Shown piece after piece: positions 24,254 to 32,819 of a stretch of 38,061 nt of DNA (positions within the stretch are counted from its first letter, which is position 1; each line of letters opens with the position of its first letter). Below the pieces are notes generated by a model, which made no database searches, was not told the DNA's origin, and saw only the letters and a program-made list of their open reading frames with translations. A program made the translations under genes and the position numbers. The DNA lies in contig CAZJGF010000002.1 in the NCBI GenBank assembly GCA_964545665.1, forward strand, positions 1 to 38,061, in the 5' to 3' direction. This DNA is from CAZJGF01 sp964545665. Lineage in GTDB: Bacteria; Chloroflexota; Dehalococcoidia; GIF9; AB-539-J10.

Positions 24254-25224
24254 TTGCTTATCTCGGTCCCAACAACGGGCCGCTCCTTCACTCGCTCTAC
24301 AAGCTTGTTTTTTGTCTCTGGATCTAGACCTGGAATGATTTCAAAAATTGACTCAGGGGGTTGACGCTGCATAAGGTGATGGATAGTTCTGAGGGGTATG
24401 TCCACAGGACAAGTTTCTTCACACATGCCGCAGTTAATGCAGCTATCGCCAATGCGGTAAGCTCTTATTATGTGAAACAGGGGCACAGCGGGAGGTATTT
24501 CGCCGGGGGCAATCCACTCCGGGTCTTCCAGCTCAGTCTCACCGTAAATCCATACGGGGCAGACATCACAGCAGCCAAAGCACTTTATGCACTTGCTGAG
24601 TTCCTTCTGCCAGAAGTCTGCTCGTGACTCTTCGTCCATCAGGGCCACCCGCTGGGCCAATATCTCAGGCTCCCTTCCTTCTCGTTCCTCAGGAGGAAGT
24701 TCAACAAATCTTCGCCTCTCGAAGGCAACATTGGTCATGGCATGCCTTTCCTTGTTTTCCTCAACACAGGCCTGGGTGCATTCTCCGCACTGGACGCAAC
24801 TTGTCTCGTCTATTTTGATTCGGTCAACCCATATTTCCCCTTCAAACTCCTTCGAGCCATCTAACTCGGTCTGAGTGCACTCCCCGCACCCGGTGCATTT
24901 ATCCCAATCAACGTGTGTTGCCTTCCTCTTGACTTTGACATGGAAATTTCCTTCCTCTCCTGATACTCCCTCCACCTCGGAATAGGTCAAAAGCTCTATG
25001 TTAGGATGCTGGCTTGCCTCTATCATCTTGGGGGCAAGAATACACATAGCACAGTCATTAGTGGGGAAGGTCTTATCTAGCTGTGCCATCCTCCCCCCAA
25101 TACTGGGAGTCTTTTCCACCAAATACACCTTGAACCCCATATTAGCCAGATCGAGAGAAGCTTGAATCCCAGCTATCCCACCGCCAATCACCAAGACCGA
25201 TTTATGTTCATTTTCCCGGTTCAC
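24250..25224 (-). CDS. Chimeric HdrA N-half / FrhB C-half iron-sulfur flavoprotein
   Basis: A 324-residue protein. Residues 1-170 match the front of an HdrA FAD domain: VLVIGGGIAGIQASLDLA at 10-27, LVEKTPSIGGRMAQLD, FPTNDCAMCILAPKM, and an 8-Cys ferredoxin region (KCTGCGECTQ, SCVQCGECTQAC). From about residue 200 it switches to the C-half of FrhB-like proteins: KCIKCFGCCDVCP (C212, C215, C218, C222) and SCINCGMCEETCPVDIP (C262, C265, C268, C272), matching spacing and flanks in 12171-13277. The second half of the HdrA flavin domain is missing. Starts at GTG overlapping the previous stop, with AGGAGG upstream. It precedes fdhA, and the reciprocal chimera follows fdhA. Confidence 0.82.
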   Translation of the reverse strand: MNRENEHKSVLVIGGGIAGIQASLDLANMGFKVYLVEKTPSIGGRMAQLDKTFPTNDCAMCILAPKMIEASQHPNIELLTYSEVEGVSGEEGNFHVKVKRKATHVDWDKCTGCGECTQTELDGSKEFEGEIWVDRIKIDETSCVQCGECTQACVEENKERHAMTNVAFERRRFVELPPEEREGREPEILAQRVALMDEESRADFWQKELSKCIKCFGCCDVCPVWIYGETELEDPEWIAPGEIPPAVPLFHIIRAYRIGDSCINCGMCEETCPVDIPLRTIHHLMQRQPPESIFEIIPGLDPETKNKLVERVKERPVVGTEISK

Positions 25225-26375
25225 TTGTCGCCTCCTAAGGCGTTTGCTACCAGATTTACCAAATCCATAACTTCAATTTTTGGCATTACCCGCTTCTCTT
25301 CCCCTTTGTCTACCATAGCGCATCTGAAATGGATTTGACATTTGGGACAAGAGGTTATAAGCATCTGCGCTCCAGTCGAAGCTGCCTCAGACAACCTCTC
25401 TGTCCTTATCATGTTGGAATATGAGTCGCAATTGGTAAAGGCGCTGGTTCCACAACAAATAGAATCCCATCCGCTATGTTCCATCTCAAGAAACTCTACC
25501 CCTGGAATAGAACCCAGCACCTTTCGGGGTGCATCATAGACACCTAGATGTCTTCCTAATCTACAAGGGTCTTGATAAGTTACCTTCTTATCAATCCAGT
25601 TAAACTTAGCCTCCCCTTTCTCTATCTTCTCAGCTAAGAATTCAGAGATATGTTGTAACTCGCAATCCACACTAAACCCATGATTGGGGTAGTCTAGCTT
25701 GAATGTCCGATAGCCCTCAGGACAGGAAAAGATTATCTTTTTCACCCCAGCCTCTTTTATTAGTTTTGTGTTATGTTCGGCTAAGCTCTTGAAGGTCTCC
25801 ACATCCCCGGTCCAAAGCACATCATGCCCACAGCATTTCTCATCTGGAAGCAATTTGGGCTCTATTCCGAAAAAGTTTAAGATTCTTAAGCTTGCCTCAG
25901 TGATATCAAGAGCCCTAAACTCAATATCCTCAAAGACAGGTTCAAAATATGGAGCGCATCCAACCCAGAACAGGACATCGGAGTCGTCAGAGATACGATA
26001 TTCTTTGGATAGCCATTCCAATCTTCTCTGCTTAATGTCAGGACTTGTCATAAGTCGTGCCAAGGATTGCAGTTGCCCCGAGTGGGCATAAATTCCATGC
26101 TGTCCATTATCTTGGGCTATAGCTCGGGCTTGGCGAATGAAAATAGGAAAATCAACATCGCAGGGGCATCTCTGCTGGCAGGTATAGCAAGTTAAGCAAG
26201 AAAAGAGTTTTTGGTTGAAGACCAATACATCCTCAAATCCCAAAAGGGCGTCTTCAATTATCGCCCGCGGAGAGAAAGATGGATCATATCTGGCAACAGG
26301 GCATACACTAGTACACTTGCCGCATTCCAAGCAGTAATAAGTCTTGGTTTCCTGAATAATGTCTTCTAAATTCAA
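25221..26375 (-). CDS. HdrBC/HdrD-like iron-sulfur protein with CCG domains
   Basis: A 384-residue fusion. The N-terminus is HdrC-like with two [4Fe-4S] motifs (CLECGKCTSVCPV, CLTCYTCQQRCPC). The C-terminal two thirds are HdrB-like with two cysteine-rich CCG-type regions: WVGCAPYF, KCCGHDVLW, FSCPEGYRTF, then DPCRLGRHLGVYD, ICCGTSAF, TSCPKCQIHF. Such domains hold the noncubane cluster that reduces disulfides in HdrB/HdrD; the first region has Gly in place of the last Cys, so probably only the second holds a cluster. The start is a TTG forming TTGA with the mvhD stop; no better start exists. It may be the reductase end of the module whose flavin and formate dehydrogenase subunits follow. The actual disulfide or other acceptor is unknown. 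Confidence 0.88.
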   Translation of the reverse strand: MNLEDIIQETKTYYCLECGKCTSVCPVARYDPSFSPRAIIEDALLGFEDVLVFNQKLFSCLTCYTCQQRCPCDVDFPIFIRQARAIAQDNGQHGIYAHSGQLQSLARLMTSPDIKQRRLEWLSKEYRISDDSDVLFWVGCAPYFEPVFEDIEFRALDITEASLRILNFFGIEPKLLPDEKCCGHDVLWTGDVETFKSLAEHNTKLIKEAGVKKIIFSCPEGYRTFKLDYPNHGFSVDCELQHISEFLAEKIEKGEAKFNWIDKKVTYQDPCRLGRHLGVYDAPRKVLGSIPGVEFLEMEHSGWDSICCGTSAFTNCDSYSNMIRTERLSEAASTGAQMLITSCPKCQIHFRCAMVDKGEEKRVMPKIEVMDLVNLVANALGGDK

Positions 26376-26806
26376 ACCGCTACTTCTTCCCTCCTTAAAG
26401 CTGAAAAGGGTGAGGGGCCCAGTTTCTTAAGTTGGTCGACAAATTCCTCAACTACTCTGGCAAACACTGTTCCCTCAGAAGTAGATATCATTTCACGCCT
26501 CAGCCTTTCATCCTCTAAGCCAAGGGTGTGGACTAGCCTCTTTAGCTTGGCGAACATGGCATCACACTTTACCGGCCCATCAATGTAATGGCAGTCGGTG
26601 TATTTACACCCAGCGACTATAACTCCATCAGCTCCTCTTTCAAAGGCTCTAAGGACATAGTCAGGATTTATCATTCCACTGCACATTACCCTTGCAATAT
26701 AAACATTGGGAGGGTATTGGACCCGGCTTGTGCCGGCCAAATCAGCTGCAGCGTAAGTACACCAGTTGCAGGCAAAAGCAATAATCTGCGGCTCAAATTC
26801 AGCCAC
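26372..26806 (-). CDS. MvhD-type iron-sulfur adaptor, copy D
   Basis: A 144-residue MvhD family protein with AFACNWCTYAAADLAG and ARVMCSGMINP. The third motif deviates: AGCKYTDCHYIDGPVKC instead of GCHPGDCHYxxGN, with an extra Cys. I use the GTG at 26806, six bases after GGAGG, which overlaps the preceding hdrA stop by 8 bases; the frame is open upstream to 26830. Coupling to the large HdrA-GltD gene suggests it serves that flavoprotein. Confidence 0.92.
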   Translation of the reverse strand: MAEFEPQIIAFACNWCTYAAADLAGTSRVQYPPNVYIARVMCSGMINPDYVLRAFERGADGVIVAGCKYTDCHYIDGPVKCDAMFAKLKRLVHTLGLEDERLRREMISTSEGTVFARVVEEFVDQLKKLGPSPFSALRREEVAV

Positions 26807-29800
26807 GGTAAGCCTCCAGTAAGCCATCAACCAAGCTATCTATTTCCTGCATATTGAAATGCCTGATTGACATTGCTCCCGTCGGGCAAACAACGGCACA
26901 CGCCCCACATCCTTTACACAGGGCTTCATTTACGCTGGAGACCAAAAAAGTCCCATCCTTGCTAATAATCGTGGGAGCGTGGAAGGTGCAAATTTCCTCA
27001 CAGCGTCCACATCCATGACAAATGCTTTCATCCACTTGGGCTATGGCTGCCTCAGTGGTTACCTTGCCTCTGCTTATTAACGACAAAGCTTTGGATGCTG
27101 CGGCAGAAGCCTGGGCCACAGTATCAGGGATGTCCTTCGGTCCGGCACAGCAGCCAGCGATGAAAACTCCGTCTGTGGGCGTGTTTACCGGAGCAAGCTT
27201 GGGATGCGTTTCCAAGAAGAAGCCATCGGCTCTCTGACCTATGGTAAAACGACTGGCGATATCGGCTGCATCAGACCGAGCTTGCAGAGCAGCACAGAGG
27301 ATAACCATATCCACCGGGACACGGATCATCCTCCCCAATAAGGTATCCTCAGCCAAGGCAACTAATTTCCCTCTCTCCTCTTCACTTATGGCCTGATCGG
27401 TTATCTTTGCCACCTTGCCTCGGATAAAATTGACTCCCATTTCCGAAACGTGCTGGTAGAATTCCTCATAGGCTTCTCCAAAGCACCTCATGTCAATATA
27501 GAATTCATATACATCGGCCTTGGTAAACTCTTTTATCAGCTCTGCATACTTGAGACCATACATGCAGCAAACCCTGGAGCAGTACTCATGGTAGTTTTTG
27601 TCTCGACTGCCGACACAGTGTACTATGGCTACACTTCCCGGTTCTCTGCCATCCTTAAGTTGAATTCGCCCCTGAGTTGGCCCGCCAGCACACGTTATCC
27701 TCTCAAATTCAAGTCCGGTTAGAACATTATCATACTTCTTATACCCGTATTGAGTCATGACACTGGGATCAAACTGGTCATAGCCAGTAGCCAGAATGAT
27801 TGAGCCTACCTCTACCTCAGCAAACTCCTCTTCCATGCCATGGTTAATCGCCCCTTGCTCACAGACCTTCAAGCACTCCAAACATTCCGAGCATACGCCA
27901 CAGTTGAGACAGCGTTTAGCCTCCTCTACGGCTGTTTCTTCGTCAAAGCCTTGTTCAACCTCAGCAAAGGAGCTTTTTCTCTGGTCAAGGCTAAGCAGCG
28001 GCATGCTGGCTCTTGCCTTTGGTTTGACTCCTTCCGTCGATACCTGTTCTACCTTTTTGGACGCTATTTGTCTTCCCTCGGTTAGGCTAATACCTTTCAG
28101 ATATCGATCGATAGAAATAGCTGCCTCTTTGCCGGCGGCGATGGCTGCAATTACGTCACCGGGGCCGGAGACCGCGTCGCCACCGGCGAAAACGCCATGG
28201 ATGTTTGTTTGCAAGGTAGGAGGGGCGACTTCAAGGGTGCCCCAACCAGTATAGTCCAATTCTTTAGGCAGCATTGTCTTATCCACAGCCTGACCAACAG
28301 CGATGATAAGATTGTCCACATCCATGGTGAACTCTGAGCCTTTGATGGGTACCGGACGGTTACGGCCGCTAGCATCAGGCGTGCCCAACTCCATCCTGAT
28401 ACACTCAATAGCTGTCAATTGACCATCCTCGGATAGGATTTTAACTGGCCCCGCCAGGAAGTGGATCTTGACTCCTTCTCGCTTGGCTTCCTCAACCTCG
28501 GTCCCGATAGCAGGCATTTCAAGCTGAGAGCGGCGATAGACTACAGTCACCTCTTTAGCCCCAAGGCGTGAAGCTAATCTAGCAGCATCGATAGCGGCGT
28601 TGCCGCCACCAATGACTACCACCCGCTCCCCTAAACTAATCTTCACGCCAGAATTTGCCATTCTGAGAAAGTCGAGGGCATGGATTACTCCGCCTGTTTC
28701 TTCACCAGAGACTCCTGTCTTTTGGCTTTCCTGACAACCGTTGCCTAGTAAAATGGCTGTATATCCCTGGTTGAAGATCTCGCCGATGTCTTTAACTGGC
28801 GTATTTGTCCTGATCTCAACCCCCAGTTCTTGTATGTAATTTATCTCGTTATCCACTATTTCTTTGGGCAATCTGTATGCGGGGATGCCATACCTTAGCA
28901 GGCCACCTGGCTGAGGAAGTGCCTCGAACACAGTGACTGCATAACCCTCCCTAACCAAATCGTAAGCACAGGCAAGTCCGGCAGGGCCAGAGCCAACAAT
29001 AGCCACTTTACCCTCTTTTGTCCTTTCAACTGGAGCTGCTCTTTCCCTCCTGAGCCTCAGCTCATAATCAGCAATGAAGCGCTTCAGGCTTCGAATGGCG
29101 ATGGATTCGTCAAACCGCCCTCGCTCGCAGTCCAGTTCACAAGGATGCGTACAGACCCGTCCAACAACCCCGGCAAAAGGCATTGTCCTTCTGACTACTT
29201 CAAGGGCTTCTTTGAACTTGCCCTGGGAAATAAGTGCGACATAGCCTTGAGCATTGACTCCAGCGGGACAAGCAATGCGGCACGGCGCGGTGCCTCTCTT
29301 GTCAATGGCAAAAGCGGCAGGGACAGCTTGGGGGAGGGGAAGATAAGCTGCCTTTCTCATGTGCAGGCCCATTTCAAACTCGTCAGGCACCTCAACAGGA
29401 CATACTTTGGCGCATTCCCCACATGAGTTACATTTAACAACGTCCACATACCTGGGCTTCTTCCTCACTTTGACTTTGAAATTGCCGATATAGCCTGAAA
29501 CCTCTTCTACTTCGCTAGAGGTCATTAATTCGATGTTAGGGTGATGACCGACGTCGGTCATCTTAGGTGTGAGAATGCATTCCGAACAGTCCAAAGTAGG
29601 GAAAGTCCTGTCAAGCTGAATCATATGTCCACCAATGGATGGTTCCCGTTCCACTACATAGACTTTCTTGCCCCCATCAGCGATATCTAAAGCAGCCTGA
29701 ATTCCAGCGATGCCGCCGCCCACAACCAAGACATTAGGATTCACTGGAACTTCCTTAATCTCCAGAGGCTCATGCCAGTAAACGCGCCTTATTGCAGCGC

Positions 29801-30167
29801 GTACAAGAGCCTTGGCCTTCTCTGTAGCTCGCTTCTTGTCTGCAGCATGGGGCCAAGAACAGTGCTCCCTGATATTGGCATGCTCATATAAGTAAGGATT
29901 TAACCCGGCATCTTGGCAAGCTTTGCGGAACGTAGGTTCATGCATCCTTGGTGAGCAGGAAGCAACCACAACTCGATTGAGCCCTAGCTCTTTGATATCA
30001 TTTTTGATGAGATCCTGCCCGGGATCCGAGCACATATACCTGTAGTCACGCGAAATCACTACATTAGGCAAGGTTGTCGCATATTTGACCACCTCCTCAC
30101 AATCCACTGTACCGGCAATATTTAATCCACAGTGGCAAACGTATACTCCGATCTTTACCTCTTCCAT
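26799..30167 (-). CDS. hdrA: Giant HdrA with an inserted GltD/NfnB-like NAD(P)H module
   Basis: A 1122-residue protein. HdrA parts: N-terminal domain 1-140 (GVYVCHCGLNIAGTVD, ASCSPRMHEP), FAD motif at 147-155, Cys pair C194/C197, inserted ferredoxin from C246, and from about residue 753 the rest of HdrA (CLNCGVCSECLECLKVC, VHCVGSRDKNYHEYCSRVCC) plus two C-terminal [4Fe-4S] sites (CHGCGRCEEICTF, CKGCGACAVVCPTG). Between residues about 291 and 750 sits a complete GltD-type module: cysteine-rich PCRIACPAGVN and RVCTHPCELDCERG, FAD site GSGPAG (392-397) and NAD(P) site VVIGGGNAAIDAAR around 518-530. Two flavin sites and a pyridine-nucleotide site make it a plausible flavin-based bifurcating hub using NAD(P)H (inference). 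The ATG follows GGAG. Confidence 0.93.
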   Translation of the reverse strand: MEEVKIGVYVCHCGLNIAGTVDCEEVVKYATTLPNVVISRDYRYMCSDPGQDLIKNDIKELGLNRVVVASCSPRMHEPTFRKACQDAGLNPYLYEHANIREHCSWPHAADKKRATEKAKALVRAAIRRVYWHEPLEIKEVPVNPNVLVVGGGIAGIQAALDIADGGKKVYVVEREPSIGGHMIQLDRTFPTLDCSECILTPKMTDVGHHPNIELMTSSEVEEVSGYIGNFKVKVRKKPRYVDVVKCNSCGECAKVCPVEVPDEFEMGLHMRKAAYLPLPQAVPAAFAIDKRGTAPCRIACPAGVNAQGYVALISQGKFKEALEVVRRTMPFAGVVGRVCTHPCELDCERGRFDESIAIRSLKRFIADYELRLRRERAAPVERTKEGKVAIVGSGPAGLACAYDLVREGYAVTVFEALPQPGGLLRYGIPAYRLPKEIVDNEINYIQELGVEIRTNTPVKDIGEIFNQGYTAILLGNGCQESQKTGVSGEETGGVIHALDFLRMANSGVKISLGERVVVIGGGNAAIDAARLASRLGAKEVTVVYRRSQLEMPAIGTEVEEAKREGVKIHFLAGPVKILSEDGQLTAIECIRMELGTPDASGRNRPVPIKGSEFTMDVDNLIIAVGQAVDKTMLPKELDYTGWGTLEVAPPTLQTNIHGVFAGGDAVSGPGDVIAAIAAGKEAAISIDRYLKGISLTEGRQIASKKVEQVSTEGVKPKARASMPLLSLDQRKSSFAEVEQGFDEETAVEEAKRCLNCGVCSECLECLKVCEQGAINHGMEEEFAEVEVGSIILATGYDQFDPSVMTQYGYKKYDNVLTGLEFERITCAGGPTQGRIQLKDGREPGSVAIVHCVGSRDKNYHEYCSRVCCMYGLKYAELIKEFTKADVYEFYIDMRCFGEAYEEFYQHVSEMGVNFIRGKVAKITDQAISEEERGKLVALAEDTLLGRMIRVPVDMVILCAALQARSDAADIASRFTIGQRADGFFLETHPKLAPVNTPTDGVFIAGCCAGPKDIPDTVAQASAAASKALSLISRGKVTTEAAIAQVDESICHGCGRCEEICTFHAPTIISKDGTFLVSSVNEALCKGCGACAVVCPTGAMSIRHFNMQEIDSLVDGLLEAYRG

Positions 30168-30185
30168 ATCTACTCCAGCTTGTCG

Positions 30186-31334
30186 CTACATTGCCTCCTG
30201 AACTAATTCTGTAATATCCTTGATTTCAATAGTTTCGCCCTTATCCACTCTCAACTGACTATCTTTCAACATGCACATACAATAAGGACAGGCAACAGCT
30301 AATACCTCGGCTCCAGTTGCCAGAGCTTGTTGTAATCTAAGGTCGGCAAATCTTTCCTCTCTCCTGACACCCATCCATATGCCTCCCCCTCCGCCACCAC
30401 AACAAAGACTGTTTTCCCCGAAATCCGACATTTCAACCAGCTCGAGACCAGGAATGCTCCTTAGGACCTCCCGAGGCTCATCATATATGCCGTTATGCCG
30501 ACCAAGGTAGCATGGATCATGATATGTAACCCTCTTATTCAGTTCCTTGGTAGGCTTTATCCTCTGCTCCTTAATGAGTTCTAATAGAAGCTGGGTAGAA
30601 TGAATCACTTCAAATTTGCCTCCGAACTCCGGGTATTCATTTTTGAAAGTGTGATAGCAATGGGGCGAAGAAACAAGGATTTGCTTGACGCCGCTCTCAA
30701 CAAAAGCAGCAATATTGTTCCTTGCTAGCATTTCGAATACGTCTTCATTTCCCAACTTACGGGTGCTCTCACCACAGCAATTTTCTTTACTGCCCAAGAT
30801 GCCAAAATCCACTTGCGCCTTTTTCAGGATATCCACTGTAGCGAGGGCTATCCCCCTCTCCGCCGGTTCATATATGGAGAAGCAACAAGGGAAAAACGAT
30901 AGTGCAGTGCCCGGACCAGATTTCTTCACTCCCAAACCCTTAGCCCAGTCATCCCGCTTTCCCGGCTCCTGACCGAATGGATTGCCCGCACCAGCGATAT
31001 TCTTGACTGTGATTCGAAGGGCATCAGGAACAGCGCCAACGCCTAAACTAACTACAGCTCGGCGCAACGCCCTCATAATGTCGATTATCTCTACGCCACG
31101 AGGGCAGCTCTGGACACAAGCCCGACAAGTGGCACAAAGCCACAGCTCATCACTCTCAAAATCTGTCGCGCCAAGCTGGGCCTCGTGAATAATACGGCGA
31201 ACAATAAAGCTTCGAACCAGATTCCAGGGACAATTAGCAGTGCAAATGCCACATTGGTAACACAATCTCAGAGGGTCACCACCAGCCTCTAGTATCACGT
31301 TTGTGGCTTCTTTGTAAGGAGCTAGCACCTGCAT
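30186..31334 (-). CDS. HdrD-like (HdrC-HdrB fusion) iron-sulfur protein
   Basis: A 382-residue protein: HdrC-like N-terminus with CYQCGICTANCPW and CATCRACVQSCPRG, then two HdrB-like regions. The first has FFPCCFSIYEP, NCCGESTRK and SSPHCYHTF, with Ser where a Cys is usual; the second is complete (DPCYLGRHNGIYD, LCCGGGGGGIWMG, ACPYCMCML), so the noncubane cluster is expected in the second. It is the first gene of the long hdr run, 18 bp ahead of the giant HdrA, and probably its electron-accepting partner. No strong Shine-Dalgarno precedes its ATG. The 407-bp gap upstream should hold a promoter. Confidence 0.9.
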   Translation of the reverse strand: MQVLAPYKEATNVILEAGGDPLRLCYQCGICTANCPWNLVRSFIVRRIIHEAQLGATDFESDELWLCATCRACVQSCPRGVEIIDIMRALRRAVVSLGVGAVPDALRITVKNIAGAGNPFGQEPGKRDDWAKGLGVKKSGPGTALSFFPCCFSIYEPAERGIALATVDILKKAQVDFGILGSKENCCGESTRKLGNEDVFEMLARNNIAAFVESGVKQILVSSPHCYHTFKNEYPEFGGKFEVIHSTQLLLELIKEQRIKPTKELNKRVTYHDPCYLGRHNGIYDEPREVLRSIPGLELVEMSDFGENSLCCGGGGGGIWMGVRREERFADLRLQQALATGAEVLAVACPYCMCMLKDSQLRVDKGETIEIKDITELVQEAM

Positions 31335-31741
31335 GGAACTTTGGCCCTGGTCCTATAAGAATCAGACAAAAAATGGAGGAGTAGCTATCTTGAAAACCTT
31401 GTAGCTACCCTTTTTCTCCACAGAATGAATTGAAGCACGGCCAGTGAGTATAACAAAATATTACTGGTGAAAGCAAATTCTCGGCGATAGTATGGTTATA
31501 GATGTTTCAAGAACCCTTCTAATGGAGCCCCCTGATCATCTAGGATTAGGAGCATAAGGGAAACTCCTGATTATGCCGCTATTCTGAGGCTCTGCGTGGG
31601 CCAAACCAGAATCGGTCTAAAACAAAGCAGTTGTTATTCTAAGGGAAGAGAGCTAGGTGTCTCACTAAGAATACATCTCCCCCCTTTTGTGCCACTGGAA
31701 CTTTCTGGCTAACTCTTTTACTACAACCCTAACCAACTTGG
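31335..31741 (-). other. 407-bp non-coding stretch before the hdr run
   Basis: No gene recognised. On the minus strand a weak sigma-70-like pair, TTGCTT at 31476-31471 and TATACT at 31452-31447 with an 18-base spacer, would give a leader of roughly 105 bases for the hdrD-like gene. That leader contains the hairpin at 31381-31408. A second weak 7-bp inverted repeat lies at 31546-31552/31564-31570. I found no sigma-54 core here. All of this is tentative. Confidence 0.35.
31381..31408 (-). terminator. Hairpin followed by a T-run (weak terminator or attenuator)
   Basis: GTAGCTAT (31381-31388) pairs with GTAGCTAC (31401-31408) around a 12-base loop, 8 bp including one G-U. On the minus strand a T-run (ATTTTTTG) starts about seven bases after the stem; on the plus strand CCTTTTT follows immediately. 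It could end the transcript coming from the receiver-domain genes, or act within the leader of the hdrD-like gene. The distance to the minus-strand T-run makes it weak. Confidence 0.35.
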
Positions 31742-32761
31742 CTATGCCTCAGCCCTTTGTCCCTTTTTACGCAGTGCCTCTCGGCGAGCTGCTAGCTTAG
31801 TCAATTTTTGGTCTAAAGCGTCCTGCATAAACTGGCCAAATTCACAAGCTGAGCATTGGAACAGACGGGTGCAAAGTCGATAAGAGACGTCACCCTTTAG
31901 AGCATAACGGCAAAGTCTCTGACTTCCCGGCAGTTCCTTAAACCTCTCCAGAGCCTTATCGATTTCCGGAGCTTCGCCAGCGGCTATTTTCTCTTGCATC
32001 ATCTGGTCAAACTCGCAGGTAAGGCAGTCATAATTCCGGGTGCAGACCCTGTAAGAGACCATGCCCATCTTTGACCAGACGCACTCATTGACTTTCACCA
32101 CCTGTTCGACAGCAGCCTCATCTTCAGGCACCTCAACCCTTGGCTTGGCCAGTTCTTCCTTCGTCCTTTGGATCCAAACTCGGGTTTCCATGTGGCCCGG
32201 AGCGATATGGAGAATAGACTGGAATTCCCTCAACGCTTTCTCATAGCGGCCTGCCCTGAAGCAAGTTTTGCCTTGCTCGAGGTAAGCAGGGATTTCTTCC
32301 TCAGTTATGGCTATGGTTTGCTCAACCTCGGCTTCTTCGACCACTGAAGCTTCCGTTATCGCTGCTTCAACCTTCGCCTCCTCAGGTTTTACCTCTACCT
32401 GAATAGGGCCGAGAACCTCCTGAATTGATTTTTCCAGAGCATCGGGGGCAAAGGGCTTAACCAAGTAATCAACTGCTCCGATTTTCATTGCCTCTACTGC
32501 TGTCTCCATCGAAGGATAAGCGGTGATGATGATTCCTTTAAGCTTTGGGTTTTGCGCTGTGGCCTCTTTCAGCAGCTCAAGCCCATTTTTCCCTGGCAGC
32601 CTTAGATCAAGAACGACAACGCCAAATCCCCTCTTTCCAATTTCTTGCAACGCCTCTTCGCCTTCCTGGGCAGTTTCCACCTCATAGCCCCTATCCTTAA
32701 GCCAGTCTCGAAGCGACTCGCGCATGATGGCTTCATCTTCAACGATCAATACTGATTTCAT
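31742..32761 (-). CDS. Receiver-domain protein with TPR-like linker and two CX12CX5CX2C motifs
   Basis: A 339-residue cytosolic protein. Residues 1-120 are a response-regulator receiver (VLIVEDEAIMRESLRDWL) with phosphoacceptor Asp52, Thr80 and Lys102 all present. A charged linker and a single TPR-like helical pair (YLEQGKTCFRAGRYEKALRE) follow. The C-terminal third holds two copies of a four-cysteine motif, each C-x12-C-x5-C-x2-C, the first ending YDCLTCEFDQMM and the second FQCSACEFGQFM. These probably bind zinc or an Fe-S cluster. There is no DNA-binding output domain, so the output is probably protein interaction or redox sensing. The ATG is eight bases after AGGAGG; a GTG nine bases upstream is less likely. 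It follows the receiver-oxidoreductase gene by 58 bp. No kinase gene is nearby. Confidence 0.85.
   Translation of the reverse strand: MKSVLIVEDEAIMRESLRDWLKDRGYEVETAQEGEEALQEIGKRGFGVVVLDLRLPGKNGLELLKEATAQNPKLKGIIITAYPSMETAVEAMKIGAVDYLVKPFAPDALEKSIQEVLGPIQVEVKPEEAKVEAAITEASVVEEAEVEQTIAITEEEIPAYLEQGKTCFRAGRYEKALREFQSILHIAPGHMETRVWIQRTKEELAKPRVEVPEDEAAVEQVVKVNECVWSKMGMVSYRVCTRNYDCLTCEFDQMMQEKIAAGEAPEIDKALERFKELPGSQRLCRYALKGDVSYRLCTRLFQCSACEFGQFMQDALDQKLTKLAARREALRKKGQRAEA
32348..32761 (-). repeat. Duplicated receiver + linker segment, copy 2
   Basis: The first about 138 codons of this gene closely match those of the upstream gene at 34617-35030. The match runs through the receiver domain and on into the GPxQVExxPEExKVEAA linker, after which the two proteins diverge completely. 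This indicates a segmental duplication of receiver plus linker, with each copy joined to a different output module. Boundaries are approximate. Confidence 0.75.
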
Positions 32762-32819
32762 TTCTTCCACCTCCTTTCACCCTTTGGTGTCGCAGTCTTT
32801 CAGCCAACTCCTTTCGTTT

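Noticed and set aside
20782..25224. HdrA halves as a single gene broken by a frameshift or assembly error
   Set aside because: The halves are separated by a complete fdhA, overlap it with coupled start/stop signals, and each is joined to a different FrhB half, so a simple break does not explain them.
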